A model generated the notes under the pieces. The model ran no database searches, had not been told where the DNA came from, and saw nothing but the letters and a program-made list of their open reading frames with translations. A stretch of DNA of 64,000 nt from Oceanobacillus saliphilus (GTDB taxonomy: Bacteria > Bacillota > Bacilli > Bacillales > Amphibacillaceae). Position numbers and translations under genes: made by a program. Position 1 is the first letter of the stretch; the number at the start of each line of letters is the position of its first letter. Positions 1 through 9,711 of the stretch are shown here, in pieces. The stretch spans positions 1-64,000 of the forward strand of contig NZ_JALCZU010000008.1 of the NCBI RefSeq assembly GCF_023522835.1. Direction: 5' to 3'.

Positions 1-97
1 AGGTCACACCTGTTCCCATCCCGAACACAGAAGTTAAGCTCTTCAGCGCCGATGGTAGTTGGGGCTTTGCCCCTGCAAGAGTAGGACGCCGCCAGGC
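1..97 (+). rRNA. rrf: 5S ribosomal RNA, 3' part
   Basis: The window opens inside a 5S rRNA gene. The stretch from the CCGAACACAGAAGTTAAGC region through the final GACGCCGCCAGGC block is the conserved 3' two thirds of bacterial 5S rRNA. The 5' end lies outside the window. Two tRNA genes follow directly, as in a typical Bacillus rRNA operon tail. Confidence 0.95.
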
Positions 98-163
98 TTC
101 AGTTTATTATATAGCATCAGCTTAGGTAAGATGAACGCAACAAATTAACATTTTCTTTCATAT

Positions 164-240
164 CGCGGGGTGGAGCAGTCTGGTAGCTCGTTGGGCTCAT
201 AACCCAGAGGTCGTAGGTTCAAATCCTGCCCCCGCAACCA
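164..240 (+). tRNA. initiator tRNA-Met (CAT)
   Basis: A 77-nt cloverleaf with anticodon CAT and an encoded CCA end. The first base C does not pair with A72, and the anticodon stem has three consecutive G:C pairs (GGG/CCC). Both are hallmarks of the initiator tRNA rather than the elongator. Confidence 0.95.
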
Positions 241-406
241 AAATATTTCAATTAACTACGTTGAATAGACTTCTTTGTTAATTTAAAATCAGTAGTACTT
301 GAAAAGTGCAACCAAATTTTTATTTAATAATAAATCGGTATCATTTTTCAAACATTACTAATCCAGATTCAAATTGACATGCTGGATGCTTTTTTATTTA
401 TATAAT

Positions 407-483
407 GGTCCGGTAGTTCAGTTGGTTAGAATGCCTGCCTGTCACGCAGGAGGTCGCGGGTTCGAGTCCCGTCCGGACCGCCA
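407..483 (+). tRNA. tRNA-Asp (GTC)
   Basis: A 77-nt cloverleaf with acceptor stem GGTCCGG/CCGGACC, anticodon GTC in a CTGTCAC loop, TTCGAGT T-loop and encoded CCA. It belongs to the same rRNA-tRNA cluster as the initiator tRNA. Confidence 0.95.
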
Positions 484-620
484 CTTTATACTATATAGTT
501 ATTTACACAGGATTTCGGATATTCGAATCGTGTGTTTTTTGTTTTTTAAATTTTTTTTTTTCCTTTTTCTTATGTTTTTGCTATCATAGTTGTAGTTGCT
601 AAAAGGAAATGGTGAACAAA

Positions 621-1586
621 ATGGACGAATTCTCATTTATAGATTCAATTAAACAGGACAGTAACAATCAGCCATCATTAGTTAAAGGTATAGGTGATGA
701 TGCAGCTGTTTTTAGAACATCAAACGATATCATTACAGCTGTGGATACTTTTGTGGAAAATGTTCACTTTTCAAGAGAAACGATGGAACCATTTCATATC
801 GGGTATCGTGCACTGGCTGCAAATATCAGTGATCTTGCCGCAATGGGAGCTTTACCTGTCTTCTATCTTGTATCGATTGTCATTCCTAAAGGGTGGGAGG
901 AGGAAGAACTTCTCCAAATCTATGCAGGTATGAAAAGTCTAGCTGAACAACATAAGATGGACTTGATTGGAGGAGATACTGTTTCGGGAAGTGAACTGAC
1001 GGTATCAATCACAGCAATAGGCTATACAAATCGGGATAAAGCGCGGTATAGAAGTTCGGCAAAACCAGAAGATATCGTATTTGTCACAGGAACTCTCGGT
1101 GACTCTCAAGCAGGATTCCATATTTTAACCAATCCTGGTAGCTATAGAGATGCCGATTATTTTATAAATAGACATCGTATGCCTTCTCCCAGAGTTACGT
1201 TTGCAAATAAATTAATAGATCTATCCAGGATAGCATTTAATGATATTAGTGATGGGATAGCCAGTGAAGCGAATGAAATCGCTGAAACATCGCATGTTAC
1301 GATAATACTGAATGAAGAGACCCTTCCTACAAGTGATTCTTATGACCAGTTTCCATTAGAGTTACAGAATCAGTGGAAATTATATGGTGGGGAGGATTTT
1401 GAACTATTGGGCACAATAGCCTCTGAAGACTGGGAAGTATTAAAGAAAATTGCACATCTCACAAATACAAAGGTGACAAGGATAGGTTATGTTGCGGAAA
1501 CGAAACGAGATGGGCAGGTAATATTAAAAAGCAATCGTAAAAATGATATAATATTGGAGAAAAAAGGTTACAGACATTTGAAGTAG
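621..1586 (+). CDS. thiL: thiamine-monophosphate kinase ThiL
   Basis: Phosphorylates thiamine monophosphate to thiamine diphosphate, the last step of cofactor synthesis. The protein has the AIR-synthase/PurM-like fold signature: the N-terminal GIGDDAAV motif (residues about 23-30) that binds Mg-ATP, a later GGDT and the NDISDGI motif. At 321 aa it has the usual family length. An in-frame ATG at 609 also exists, but the ATG at 621 follows GGTGA at proper spacing and gives the family's MDEF start. The gene heads the tsaE-tsaB-rimI-tsaD operon, as ydiA does in B. subtilis. Confidence 0.93.
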   Translation: MDEFSFIDSIKQDSNNQPSLVKGIGDDAAVFRTSNDIITAVDTFVENVHFSRETMEPFHIGYRALAANISDLAAMGALPVFYLVSIVIPKGWEEEELLQIYAGMKSLAEQHKMDLIGGDTVSGSELTVSITAIGYTNRDKARYRSSAKPEDIVFVTGTLGDSQAGFHILTNPGSYRDADYFINRHRMPSPRVTFANKLIDLSRIAFNDISDGIASEANEIAETSHVTIILNEETLPTSDSYDQFPLELQNQWKLYGGEDFELLGTIASEDWEVLKKIAHLTNTKVTRIGYVAETKRDGQVILKSNRKNDIILEKKGYRHLK

Positions 1587-1597
1587 GTGAAGAATCT

Positions 1598-2047
1598 TTG
1601 AAAAAAATTCAGACAAATACAGAACATGAGACAATATCCGTGGCAGAAAAGCTTGCATTGCTGCTTAAACCTGGAGATGTGATCACACTAGAAGGTGAAT
1701 TAGGTGCGGGCAAGACGACATTTACCAAAGGTCTCGCAAATGGACTTGGAGTAAAACGGAACATCAGCAGTCCTACTTTTACTATCATAAAGGAGTATGA
1801 GGGAGAGCTTCCCTTGTATCATATGGATGTTTACAGGCTTGAACATTCCGAAGAGGATATCGGTTTCGATGAATATTTTTATGGAAATGGTATAACCGTT
1901 GTAGAATGGGCACAGTTTATTGAGGAATTTCTTCCTGAAGAACGCTTAAATATAAACATCAGCTATATTGATGAAAACAAAAGAGAACTGGAATTTACAT
2001 CAACCGGTACGCATTTCAAATGGATTGTTCATGAATTGACGAGTTAG
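1598..2047 (+). CDS. tsaE: tRNA t6A-modification ATPase TsaE
   Basis: TsaE works with TsaB and TsaD in forming threonylcarbamoyl-adenosine at position 37 of ANN-decoding tRNAs. The 149-aa protein has the P-loop GELGAGKT at residues 33-40 and the C-terminal VEWAQ motif of the family. It starts at TTG (1598), preceded by AGGTGA at good spacing, 11 bases after thiL. It is the first gene of a contiguous tsaE-tsaB-rimI-tsaD block, so all but one (TsaC) of the bacterial t6A enzymes are encoded together. Confidence 0.93.
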   Translation: MKKIQTNTEHETISVAEKLALLLKPGDVITLEGELGAGKTTFTKGLANGLGVKRNISSPTFTIIKEYEGELPLYHMDVYRLEHSEEDIGFDEYFYGNGITVVEWAQFIEEFLPEERLNINISYIDENKRELEFTSTGTHFKWIVHELTS

Positions 2048-2058
2048 GAGTAGTTTGA

Positions 2059-2766
2059 ATGAATATACTTGCAATAGATACTTCCAATCAGGTTCTTGGT
2101 GTGTCATTACTGAAAGATGACCAAATCATTGGAGAAATAATGACAAATCTGTCCAAAAATCATTCAGTAAGATTAATGCCTGCAATTGAAAGACTGATGG
2201 GCGAGGTCTCTCTGAAACCTGAGGAGCTAGATAAAATTGTGGTTGCTAAAGGGCCAGGCTCCTATACAGGGGTACGAATAGGTATTTCAACAGCTAAAAC
2301 AATGGCCTGGGCTTTAAATATCCCGGTTGTCGGTGTATCCAGTCTAGAAGTACTTGCCTATCAAGGGCGATTTTTTAATGATTATATCTGTCCATTTTTT
2401 GATGCTAGAAGAGGGCTTGTTTTTACTGGCTTATATAAGTGGAAAAATAATCAGCTTCTTAACGTGTTGGATGAAAATAATCTATTGATGGATGATGTTT
2501 TGAAAAAACTAGAGAAAGAGCAAAAAAAAGTTCTTTTTCTAAGTCCCGATATTTCAGTTTACAAAGAAGCCATTCATCAATCTCTTGGAGAACTTGCTGT
2601 TATTCCTGAGGGACCGTACCATGTTCCACAAGCTGGCCATTTAGGATTGGCCGGGATGGCGAAAGAAGTAACTTCCACACATGAATTGACGCCTAATTAT
2701 TTGCGACTTGCTGAAGCTGAAGCAAATTGGCTGAAGGAACAGAAGGATAAAGAAAATCATGGCTAA
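2059..2766 (+). CDS. tsaB: tRNA t6A-modification protein TsaB
   Basis: TsaB is the ASKHA-fold partner that dimerises with TsaD in the threonylcarbamoyl transferase complex. The N-terminus MNILAIDTSNQVLGVSLL is the family's beta-hairpin and phosphate loop, and KGPGSYTGVRIG (residues about 66-77) is the TsaB fingerprint. At 235 aa it has normal length. Its stop overlaps the start of rimI by 8 bases, implying translational coupling. Confidence 0.93.
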   Translation: MNILAIDTSNQVLGVSLLKDDQIIGEIMTNLSKNHSVRLMPAIERLMGEVSLKPEELDKIVVAKGPGSYTGVRIGISTAKTMAWALNIPVVGVSSLEVLAYQGRFFNDYICPFFDARRGLVFTGLYKWKNNQLLNVLDENNLLMDDVLKKLEKEQKKVLFLSPDISVYKEAIHQSLGELAVIPEGPYHVPQAGHLGLAGMAKEVTSTHELTPNYLRLAEAEANWLKEQKDKENHG

Positions 2767-3208
2767 CGTTATAATAAGAAAGATGGAGCTTTCGGATGTA
2801 AATCAGGTATTGGAAGTAGAGCGTGTATCTTTTGCTACACCGTGGACAACAGATATTTTTTATCAGGAATTGATTGATAATAAGCATGCCCATTATTTTG
2901 TGCTGGAATTGGATGGGACGGTGGCCGGCTATATTGGCATTTGGATCGTACTCGATGATGCTCAGATTACCAATATTGCTGTGATGCCCGATTACCGCGG
3001 CCATAAGCTAGGTGAGAAGCTTTTCGGATATACGGTGCAATATGCTCTGGAAATGGGAGTAAAGCGACTGTCATTGGAAGTTAGGCAGTCAAATATTCCC
3101 GCACAGAAATTGTACGGAAAGTTTGGTTTTGTACCTGGTGGAATTCGAAAAAATTACTATACAGATAATCAAGAAGATGCTATCGTTATGTGGGTGAATT
3201 TAATATGA
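2759..3208 (+). CDS. rimI: ribosomal protein S18-alanine N-acetyltransferase RimI
   Basis: A GNAT-family acetyltransferase of 149 aa. It shows the acetyl-CoA-binding [10 protein letters not shown] segment (residues about 79-88) and a C-terminal [17 protein letters not shown] block typical of RimI, which acetylates the N-terminal alanine of S18. Its location between tsaB and tsaD is the classic Bacillaceae order. The stop codon overlaps the tsaD start as ATGA. Confidence 0.9.
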   Translation: MANVIIRKMELSDVNQVLEVERVSFATPWTTDIFYQELIDNKHAHYFVLELDGTVAGYIGIWIVLDDAQITNIAVMPDYRGHKLGEKLFGYTVQYALEMGVKRLSLEVRQSNIPAQKLYGKFGFVPGGIRKNYYTDNQEDAIVMWVNLI

Positions 3209-4215
3209 CAAAAGATACGTTAATATTAGGAATAGAGACCAGTTGTGATGAAACTGCCGTCGCCATTGTGAAAAATGGAACAGAGATTATTTCAAATGTA
3301 GTGGCTTCTCAAATCGAAAGCCATAAACGTTTTGGTGGAGTAGTTCCTGAGATAGCATCAAGACATCACGTTGAGCAAATCACACACGTGCTTGAGGAAG
3401 CTTTTAAGGGCTCCCAGGTGACATGGGATGAAATAGATGCCATTGCAGTGACAGAGGGCCCAGGCCTTGTTGGTGCACTGCTTGTTGGGGTGAATTCAGC
3501 AAAAGCATTGGCATTTGCTAAACAAAAGCCTCTCGTAGGAGTTCATCATATTGCAGGTCATATCTATGCGAATCGATTGGAAAAGGAGTTTCAGTTCCCA
3601 TTACTTGCCCTTATCGTCTCAGGTGGACATACTGAGCTTGTTTTAATGAGGGAACATGGATCCTATGAATTAATCGGGGAAACGCGTGATGATGCTGCAG
3701 GAGAAGCATATGATAAGGTGGCCAGAATGCTTAATCTGCCATATCCGGGTGGACCACATATTGACCGTTTGGCGGAAATTGGGGAAGAAACAATCGATTT
3801 TCCGAGAGCATGGCTGGAGGATGGCAGTTATGATTTTAGTTTCAGTGGATTAAAGTCAGCTGTTATCAATAAAATCCACAATGCCAAGCAACGTGGGGAG
3901 ACACTGAAGAATGAGGATATCGCTGCGAGTTTTCAGGCCAGTGTAGTAGAGGTTTTAACTGCAAAAACACTGAGAGCGGCAAAAGAATATAATGTAAGCC
4001 AGGTAATTGTTGCAGGTGGTGTAGCTGCCAATAAAGGCTTAAGAAAAGAACTGAAAGCAGCGTTCGGTAAAACGGATATCCCTTTGCTGATCCCAAATAT
4101 GAAGCTTTGTACCGATAATGCAGCAATGATAGCTGCAGCTGGTACAATTGCTTTTGAAGCGGGAAGACGCTCAGGGATGGATCTGAATGCAAATGCATCA
4201 TTACTATTAAAATAA
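3205..4215 (+). CDS. tsaD: tRNA threonylcarbamoyltransferase TsaD
   Basis: The catalytic subunit that transfers threonylcarbamoyl to A37 of tRNA. The 336-aa ASKHA protein has the metal-binding HHIAGH motif (residues about 114-119), SGGHTEL and a C-terminal [17 protein letters not shown] segment. A GTG at 3190 is in frame, but the ATG at 3205 overlaps the rimI stop (ATGA), lies 8 bases after GGGTGA and gives the usual N-terminus, so I chose it. A DnaA-box cluster follows. Confidence 0.93.
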   Translation: MTKDTLILGIETSCDETAVAIVKNGTEIISNVVASQIESHKRFGGVVPEIASRHHVEQITHVLEEAFKGSQVTWDEIDAIAVTEGPGLVGALLVGVNSAKALAFAKQKPLVGVHHIAGHIYANRLEKEFQFPLLALIVSGGHTELVLMREHGSYELIGETRDDAAGEAYDKVARMLNLPYPGGPHIDRLAEIGEETIDFPRAWLEDGSYDFSFSGLKSAVINKIHNAKQRGETLKNEDIAASFQASVVEVLTAKTLRAAKEYNVSQVIVAGGVAANKGLRKELKAAFGKTDIPLLIPNMKLCTDNAAMIAAAGTIAFEAGRRSGMDLNANASLLLK

Positions 4216-4222
4216 TCACAGG

Positions 4223-4385
4223 TTATTCACAGGGTTGTGGGTAATTTCCAGGGCAACTTATGGAATATACCTTTCTACTGTGGATGATAAATGTTGATAA
4301 ACACATTTAACCCTGTGGATAATGTGCATAACTTTGTTAATAACCTTATATTCAGCTTTTTATTGAATAGGAAAGTTGTGGATAA
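4223..4385. promoter_or_regulatory. DnaA-box cluster downstream of tsaD
   Basis: This intergenic stretch holds exact TTATNCACA matches: TTATTCACA at 4223-4231, and TGTGGATAA (reverse of TTATCCACA) at 4314-4322 and 4377-4385. One-mismatch copies lie at 4236-4244 and about 4279. The spacing is not that of an origin and no unwinding element is obvious. From memory, B. subtilis has a DnaA-binding cluster in the matching gcp-ydiF interval that titrates DnaA; the matching location supports the same role here. Confidence 0.7.
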
Positions 4386-4457
4386 TTACTTCTGCTCCAA
4401 AATCTTTAGAAAATAAGACAAATGGATGAGCAGGAAAGAAATTTAGGTGATGATGTC

Positions 4458-5630
4458 ATGAATAAAAAACAGTCCTATTTTATACAGACTGATTTAATTT
4501 TTATATTCGTCTTATTCGTCTGTGTAAGTTTACTGGCAATCTATAATGCTCAGCAACTCGAACAGTATGAAGGGACAAATTTTGTTCTGAGACAGATTTT
4601 ATGGTTTGGTATTGGAGTTTGTTTCGTAGCAGCTATACAATTTCTCGATTTAGAACAACTCTATAAAGCAAGTATTTATATATATGGTGCCAGTATTTTC
4701 GTCCTTATCTTATTGTTGATAAGTCCTGAATCAATCGCAAAAACAATTAATGGAGCAAAAAGCTGGTTTACGCTTCCAGGGCTGTCTCTGCAGCCTGCAG
4801 AGTTCACTAAAATTACGACAATCCTCTATTTGTCTGCTGTTATAAGCAGGCATAAAGTAAAATTTGAAGTTAGTAATGTAAAGACAGATATCTTTTTATT
4901 AATTAAGCTTTTGCTAATTACTGCTGTTCCGGTTCTGTTGATTTTAATGCAGCCGGATTTTGGTACAGCAATGGTTTATTTATTCATTGTTGGTATGATG
5001 ATTATATTATCCGGGATTAACTGGAAACTAATTACGAGCTTAATCGTTATTATTTCGACAGCTTCGGCTGCAGTTATTGGCTTTATTATAAGATTTCCAA
5101 CGCTTGCCCAGGAATTGATTGGAATTAGACAATATCAGGTCAACCGAATTCTCACTTGGTTTGATCCTACGCAGCAGTCCAGTGATGCAACTTACCATTT
5201 TGACCGTGCTTATTTGGCACTTGGGTCCGGGCAACTGTTTGGTAAGGGGATGGGCAGCCTAGAGGTGAACTATCCAGAGGCACATACCGACTTTATCTTT
5301 TCCGTGATAGGGGAGAGCTTTGGGTTTATAGGCAGTGCTCTCGTAATATTCCTGTATTTTATGCTTTTATATAAGCTTGTGACGTTAGGACTCACAATAT
5401 ACAAACATTCGTCATTCGGTTCGTACTTTTGTTTCGGATTTTTAAGTCTCCTGTTGATTCATGTTTTTCAAAATATAGGAATGACGCTTGGAATAATGCC
5501 GATTACTGGTATCCCATTGTTACTGATTAGCTATGGGGGTAGTTCCATATTGTCCACCATGCTTGGGTTAGGAATTGTCTACCGTATTGCCGTAGAATAT
5601 ACGATACAAAATGATTATCTATTTAAATAA
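4458..5630 (+). CDS. rodA: peptidoglycan glycosyltransferase of the RodA/FtsW (SEDS) family
   Basis: A 390-aa polytopic membrane protein with about ten transmembrane segments. It has the SEDS signatures QPDFGTAM (residues about 161-168), DFIFSVIGESFGFIGS and, near the C-terminus, PITGIPLLLISYGGSS. SEDS proteins polymerise lipid II in the cell wall, with RodA in the elongation machinery and FtsW at the septum. RodA is the better guess from length and the short tail, but SpoVE/FtsW paralogues cannot be excluded. The ATG at 4458 is used because AGGTGATG lies just before it; an upstream ATG at 4422 has no such site. Confidence 0.85.
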   Translation: MNKKQSYFIQTDLIFIFVLFVCVSLLAIYNAQQLEQYEGTNFVLRQILWFGIGVCFVAAIQFLDLEQLYKASIYIYGASIFVLILLLISPESIAKTINGAKSWFTLPGLSLQPAEFTKITTILYLSAVISRHKVKFEVSNVKTDIFLLIKLLLITAVPVLLILMQPDFGTAMVYLFIVGMMIILSGINWKLITSLIVIISTASAAVIGFIIRFPTLAQELIGIRQYQVNRILTWFDPTQQSSDATYHFDRAYLALGSGQLFGKGMGSLEVNYPEAHTDFIFSVIGESFGFIGSALVIFLYFMLLYKLVTLGLTIYKHSSFGSYFCFGFLSLLLIHVFQNIGMTLGIMPITGIPLLLISYGGSSILSTMLGLGIVYRIAVEYTIQNDYLFK

Positions 5631-5674
5631 AAAAACAGAAGTGTCGCCGGAAAGCGATCCTTCTGTTTTTTTCT
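5630..5674 (+). terminator. rho-independent terminator after rodA
   Basis: AACAGAAG and CTTCTGTT form the outer stem, enclosing a GTCGCC...CGAT inner part, followed by a run of Ts. It directly follows the rodA stop. The A-run on the other side could make it work for the converging gene ydiF as well. Confidence 0.8.
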
Positions 5675-5680
5675 AAAACG

Positions 5681-5836
5681 GCCACGTCCAGCTCCAGCGC
5701 CCAGGGACTAGCGAGACTTCCTTCACCTCCGTACGATAAGTCAACATCGACTCTCTCCGTTCGTCGTGTTTCCTTTATCTCCTACGCCTCAGTCCAGTCC
5801 GTACGTCCCTTAACGGGCGCTTGCGCTTTTGCTCTT
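5681..5836. repeat. interspersed intergenic repeat element
   Basis: About 155 bp of distinctly GC-richer, non-coding sequence between the converging rodA and ydiF genes. It begins GTCCAGCTCCAGCGCCC and ends with a matching inverted GGGCGCT (5815-5821). I recognise this type as a sequence scattered many times in intergenic regions of Oceanobacillus/Bacillus relatives. Its ends can pair (AGCGCCC/GGGCGCT), so it may fold as a long hairpin. Function unknown. Confidence 0.6.
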
Positions 5837-5837
5837 T

Positions 5838-7763
5838 CTATATTTCTTCCTGAAGAGATGTCCACTCTTCCATCATTTGCTCTACCTCTTGTTTTGTACT
5901 GCTCACTTTCTGTGTAAGTTCCAGTGATTTCTCATGATCCTGATAGACTTCAGGTTTGGTCATTTCTTCTTCCATCCCAGAGATCTCGGATTCAAGACGG
6001 TCGATGGTCTCTTCAAGCTCCGTGATTCGGCGCTGTATTTTACGCTTCTCACTTTGAAGTTGCTTCCCTTCTTTAAAACTGAGCTTTTTCTTTTCCGATA
6101 CATCAACAGTTGCTTTTTCCTGTTGAAGTCTCTTCAGCTCGGCTTCTTCTGCCTTTTTTTCCAGATAGTAGTCATAGTCTCCAAGATAAACGGTAATCCC
6201 ATTCCGCTGCATCTCGGCAACCTGGTCTGCGATTTTATTGATAAAGTAACGATCATGGGATACGAAAATAATGGTACCTGGAAAATCATTCAGTGCAGCT
6301 TCTAACACTTCCTTACTATCAATATCCAAATGGTTAGTCGGTTCATCCAATATAAGCAGATTCGCTTTTTGCATTTTTAACTTTGCTAGTGCAAGCCGAG
6401 CCTTTTCTCCACCGCTCAACGTATGAACCGGTTTAAGAACATCATCACCGGAAAATAGGAAATTTCCGAGGATTGTACGTATATCCTTTTCCGTTATGGT
6501 AGGGTAATCATCCCATAACTCCTGCAAAATGGTTTTGGAAGCGTTCAATTCTGTCTGTTCCTGATCATAATAGCCGATTTGTACGTTGGTACCGAGCTGG
6601 ATGGAGCCACTGTCTGGTACTAAATTACCCAATATCGCCTTAAGCAGCGTCGTTTTGCCAACACCGTTTGGACCGACCAGTGCAATTCTTTCTCCACGAT
6701 TTACATGCAGCTTGATACCCGAAAAAATTGGTTCCGCTTCATGCTCGTAACTTAGACTAACTTGATCCATTTTCAGAACATCATTCCCGCTTCTTTTTTC
6801 AATTTGAAAGGAAAATGATGCAGAAGACTCGTCCCCAAGTGGCTTATCGAGCCTGTCCATTTTCTCAAGTTGTTTTCTCCGGCTTTGTGCTCTTTTTGTC
6901 GTGGAAGCTCGTACAATATTCCGTTGAACAAAATCTTCCATTTTTTTTATCTCAGTTTGTTGTTTTTCAAATTCCTTTAATTCCTGTTCATAATTTAATG
7001 CCTTTTGTTCCAGATATTTACTATAGGTTCCGTGATATTTGTTCGTTTTATGTCGAGATATTTCATATATAATCGAAACAGTCTTATCTAGAAAATAGCG
7101 GTCATGGGAGACAATTACAATTGCTCCAGGATAACTGACCAGATAATTTTCAAGCCAGGACAGTGTCTCAATATCCAAGTGGTTTGTCGGTTCATCCAAG
7201 ATAAGCAGCTGCGGTTTCTGAAGCAGCAATTTCCCTAGTGCGAGCCTTGTTTTTTGACCACCGCTTAGTTCCATAATTGGTGTATCATAGTCATTGTCTC
7301 CAAAGTTAAGCCCTGTCAGCACAGCTTTTATATCTGATTCATACGTATATCCTCCGCCAGTCTGATAGGCGAGCTGAAGGGTATCATAATCTTTGAGCAG
7401 TTTTTCATATTCCTCGCCAATTAGATTGGAAGATTCTTCCATTTTGGTTTCTAGTGAACGAAGCTGCTTTTCCTGAAGCTTTAATTGTGAAAACACCTCA
7501 AGCATTTCATCCCAGATGGTCTTCCCGGACTCAAGTACCATATGCTGTGACAGGTATCCGAAAGTTAAATCCTTTGGCTTGAAAAAATCCCCTTCATCAT
7601 AAGATAATTCTCCGGCCATTATTTTAAGCAAAGTTGATTTGCCTGCACCGTTTCTCCCTACTATCGCGACACGGTCTTTATCTTTTATTTCAATTTTTAT
7701 ATTCGATAAAATCTCTTCTGCACCGAAGGATTTTGAAAGTCCATTCAATTGCATCAGTATCAT
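5838..7763 (-). CDS. ydiF: ABC-F family ATP-binding protein (YdiF type)
   Basis: A soluble 641-aa protein with two ABC ATPase domains and no membrane segment, the ABC-F architecture of translation factors that bind near the ribosomal E site. Domain 1 has GRNGAGKST (residues about 36-44) and LSGGQKTRLALGKLL. A charged linker of about 80 residues follows, then domain 2 with GPNGVGKTT and LSGGEKARLALAKL. The C-terminus is a predicted coiled coil. Orthology to B. subtilis YdiF rests on location. A resistance role is possible but nothing shows it. Confidence 0.88.
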   Translation of the reverse strand: MILMQLNGLSKSFGAEEILSNIKIEIKDKDRVAIVGRNGAGKSTLLKIMAGELSYDEGDFFKPKDLTFGYLSQHMVLESGKTIWDEMLEVFSQLKLQEKQLRSLETKMEESSNLIGEEYEKLLKDYDTLQLAYQTGGGYTYESDIKAVLTGLNFGDNDYDTPIMELSGGQKTRLALGKLLLQKPQLLILDEPTNHLDIETLSWLENYLVSYPGAIVIVSHDRYFLDKTVSIIYEISRHKTNKYHGTYSKYLEQKALNYEQELKEFEKQQTEIKKMEDFVQRNIVRASTTKRAQSRRKQLEKMDRLDKPLGDESSASFSFQIEKRSGNDVLKMDQVSLSYEHEAEPIFSGIKLHVNRGERIALVGPNGVGKTTLLKAILGNLVPDSGSIQLGTNVQIGYYDQEQTELNASKTILQELWDDYPTITEKDIRTILGNFLFSGDDVLKPVHTLSGGEKARLALAKLKMQKANLLILDEPTNHLDIDSKEVLEAALNDFPGTIIFVSHDRYFINKIADQVAEMQRNGITVYLGDYDYYLEKKAEEAELKRLQQEKATVDVSEKKKLSFKEGKQLQSEKRKIQRRITELEETIDRLESEISGMEEEMTKPEVYQDHEKSLELTQKVSSTKQEVEQMMEEWTSLQEEI

Positions 7764-7908
7764 ATTTATTCACCCCATCATTCCTAGTGTATCTTATAGT
7801 TATTTAAAGTGGCAACTCCATTGTGAAAATTATCACGACTTCTTTGTCGATTTCTGTTAGAATAGATGAAAGGCTTTATTGATTATAGGATTGAAAGAGG
7901 GAAAGTTC

Positions 7909-8541
7909 ATGGACCAAAATAAAATTCCACAAGCGACAGCAAAACGCCTGCCATTATATTACCGTTTTTTAAATAATTTAAATCAGCAAGGTAAAAACAG
8001 AGTATCCTCAAAGGAACTGAGTGAAGCGGTTAAGGTTGATTCTGCTACAATCAGGAGAGACTTCTCCTACTTTGGAGCATTGGGCAAAAAAGGTTACGGT
8101 TACAATGTTGAGTATTTACTTGGCTTTTTCAGAAGTACACTGGATCAGAATGAAATTACAGAGGTTGCTTTGATAGGGGTAGGTAACCTTGGAACAGCAT
8201 TCCTCAACTATAATTTCATGAAAAATAATAATATCCGGATTACGATCGCATTTGATGCAGACACTGAAAAAGTCGGAAAAGATATCGGGGGGATACCAGT
8301 TCACCATATTGATGAATTGGATGAAAAACTGAATGACATTAAAGTAGCCATCTTAACTGTTCCGGCTGCAGAGGCAGATATAATTACGAATAAACTAGTT
8401 GAGAAAGGGATTTCAGGTATTCTGAATTTCACTCCTGCTAGGATTACCGTACCTAAACATATTCGTGTACATCATATCGACCTTGCCGTTGAATTGCAGG
8501 CATTGGTTTATTTCCTTAAGCACTATTCATTGGATAACTAG
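7909..8541 (+). CDS. rex: redox-sensing transcriptional repressor Rex
   Basis: Rex senses the NADH/NAD+ ratio and represses fermentation and respiration genes when NADH is low. The 210-aa protein has the winged-helix half ([20 protein letters not shown], the DNA-recognition region) and the Rossmann motif GVGNLGTAF, plus the C-terminal domain-swapping helix. The ATG at 7909 follows AAAGAGGG and gives the family start [15 protein letters not shown]; an in-frame codon at 7879 is less likely. It reads opposite to ydiF. Confidence 0.95.
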   Translation: MDQNKIPQATAKRLPLYYRFLNNLNQQGKNRVSSKELSEAVKVDSATIRRDFSYFGALGKKGYGYNVEYLLGFFRSTLDQNEITEVALIGVGNLGTAFLNYNFMKNNNIRITIAFDADTEKVGKDIGGIPVHHIDELDEKLNDIKVAILTVPAAEADIITNKLVEKGISGILNFTPARITVPKHIRVHHIDLAVELQALVYFLKHYSLDN

Positions 8542-8707
8542 CTTAAAAACGCTGTTGAAATTTAATTATTTCAATGGCTTATTTTTACTGTATGAATGCA
8601 ACGAGGGAAGCCGCTAAAGGTTTGGCGAATTCCTAGTTTTCTAATGCATGCTAGTACAGGTGTGTAAGAAATTTTATATCTTATTAACTTTTTTGGGGAG
8701 AGATTTA

Positions 8708-9709
8708 ATGAAGAGAAAAGGTTTTGGGGGCATTGTTTCTATCCTATTTATTGTATTACTACTTACGGCCTGTTCAAATGATGAAAATAAGGAACCAGTC
8801 GAAGAAGCAATTCATCCGGAAGAAGCAGAGGAAGCAAATGCAGCGGAGGAAGAAAGTGTACAACCAACTGATGAGGAATTATTCGATGTTATTGAGAAAA
8901 ATCTGGAGGCATTACTAAATAGGGATAAGGAAAAATATATGGATACGATACATAGTGAATCTCCAGCATATGAATTAATGGATGAGACGATTGATCAGTT
9001 ATCCGGATATCAACTTGATATGCAGCTTTCAGATTTGATAGTGGAAGAAAAAGCGGATGAGCAGGCAAGGGTATTTTTCTCCCAGACAACCATGAAAGTG
9101 GAAGGGCCAGAATTCCAAAATAATGAAACATCAGGAGTATATGTGTTAAGGCCGGAAAATGGGGAATGGAAAATCTTTCATACGGAGGAAACAGAGATCT
9201 TAGCGCTTGATGAAGATGGCAATGTGTTGGAAGATGTTTTAGATGATAATGTAACGATTGAAGGTACTTATGCAGCTATCATTACCGGGTTGGAGATGCC
9301 TTTTAATGGAGAAGGATGGGAACTTGCTAATTATCAGGAAGCTGAAGGGGAAGCAATTACAGAATTTCTTCCAGCCGAGCAGGACTTCAGTAATTTTACA
9401 GATTTGCTGACCATTCATTATTATGAGGATGGAGGAAATCTAATCGGTATAGACACTTTCATATCAATGATGGAGTCTAATCTAGCCGAAGTGACAACAG
9501 GTAATCTCCAGTTCGATACGCTGGAGCAGTCAACAGAACAAGGTATATTTGAGTTTTCCCTGTCAGGAGATGACGTTCAGTATGATCAGGAAGAAGTTGC
9601 AAGGGTTTTTATAAAAGATACTGATTTATTCGCCATCCGTTATACAACATTGGAAAAAACGATAGAGGACAAGGAAGAATGGCTGGAAAAACTGAATAAC
9701 GTAAAGTAA
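8708..9709 (+). CDS. lipoprotein of unknown function with NTF2-like N-terminal half
   Basis: A 333-aa exported lipoprotein. The signal sequence ends in the lipobox LLLTAC-S, so the cysteine near residue 22 would be lipidated. A short acidic linker rich in E and A follows. Residues about 55-165 look like an SnoaL/NTF2-type cone (EELFDVIEKNLEALLNRD ... VYVLRPENGEWKIFH). The second half is not recognised. Start chosen at 8708 because GGGGAGA precedes it. It sits where B. subtilis has moaC and tatAY/tatCY. Confidence 0.7.
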   Translation: MKRKGFGGIVSILFIVLLLTACSNDENKEPVEEAIHPEEAEEANAAEEESVQPTDEELFDVIEKNLEALLNRDKEKYMDTIHSESPAYELMDETIDQLSGYQLDMQLSDLIVEEKADEQARVFFSQTTMKVEGPEFQNNETSGVYVLRPENGEWKIFHTEETEILALDEDGNVLEDVLDDNVTIEGTYAAIITGLEMPFNGEGWELANYQEAEGEAITEFLPAEQDFSNFTDLLTIHYYEDGGNLIGIDTFISMMESNLAEVTTGNLQFDTLEQSTEQGIFEFSLSGDDVQYDQEEVARVFIKDTDLFAIRYTTLEKTIEDKEEWLEKLNNVK

Positions 9710-9711
9710 AC

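Noticed and set aside
374-406. TTGACA with TATAAT directly before tRNA-Asp
   Set aside because: The spacing is 21 bases and the TATAAT abuts the mature tRNA end, so initiation from it would start within the tRNA. Probably chance.
374-589. Open frame covering the tRNA-Asp gene
   Set aside because: It runs through a tRNA and ends in phenylalanine-rich low complexity; not a gene.
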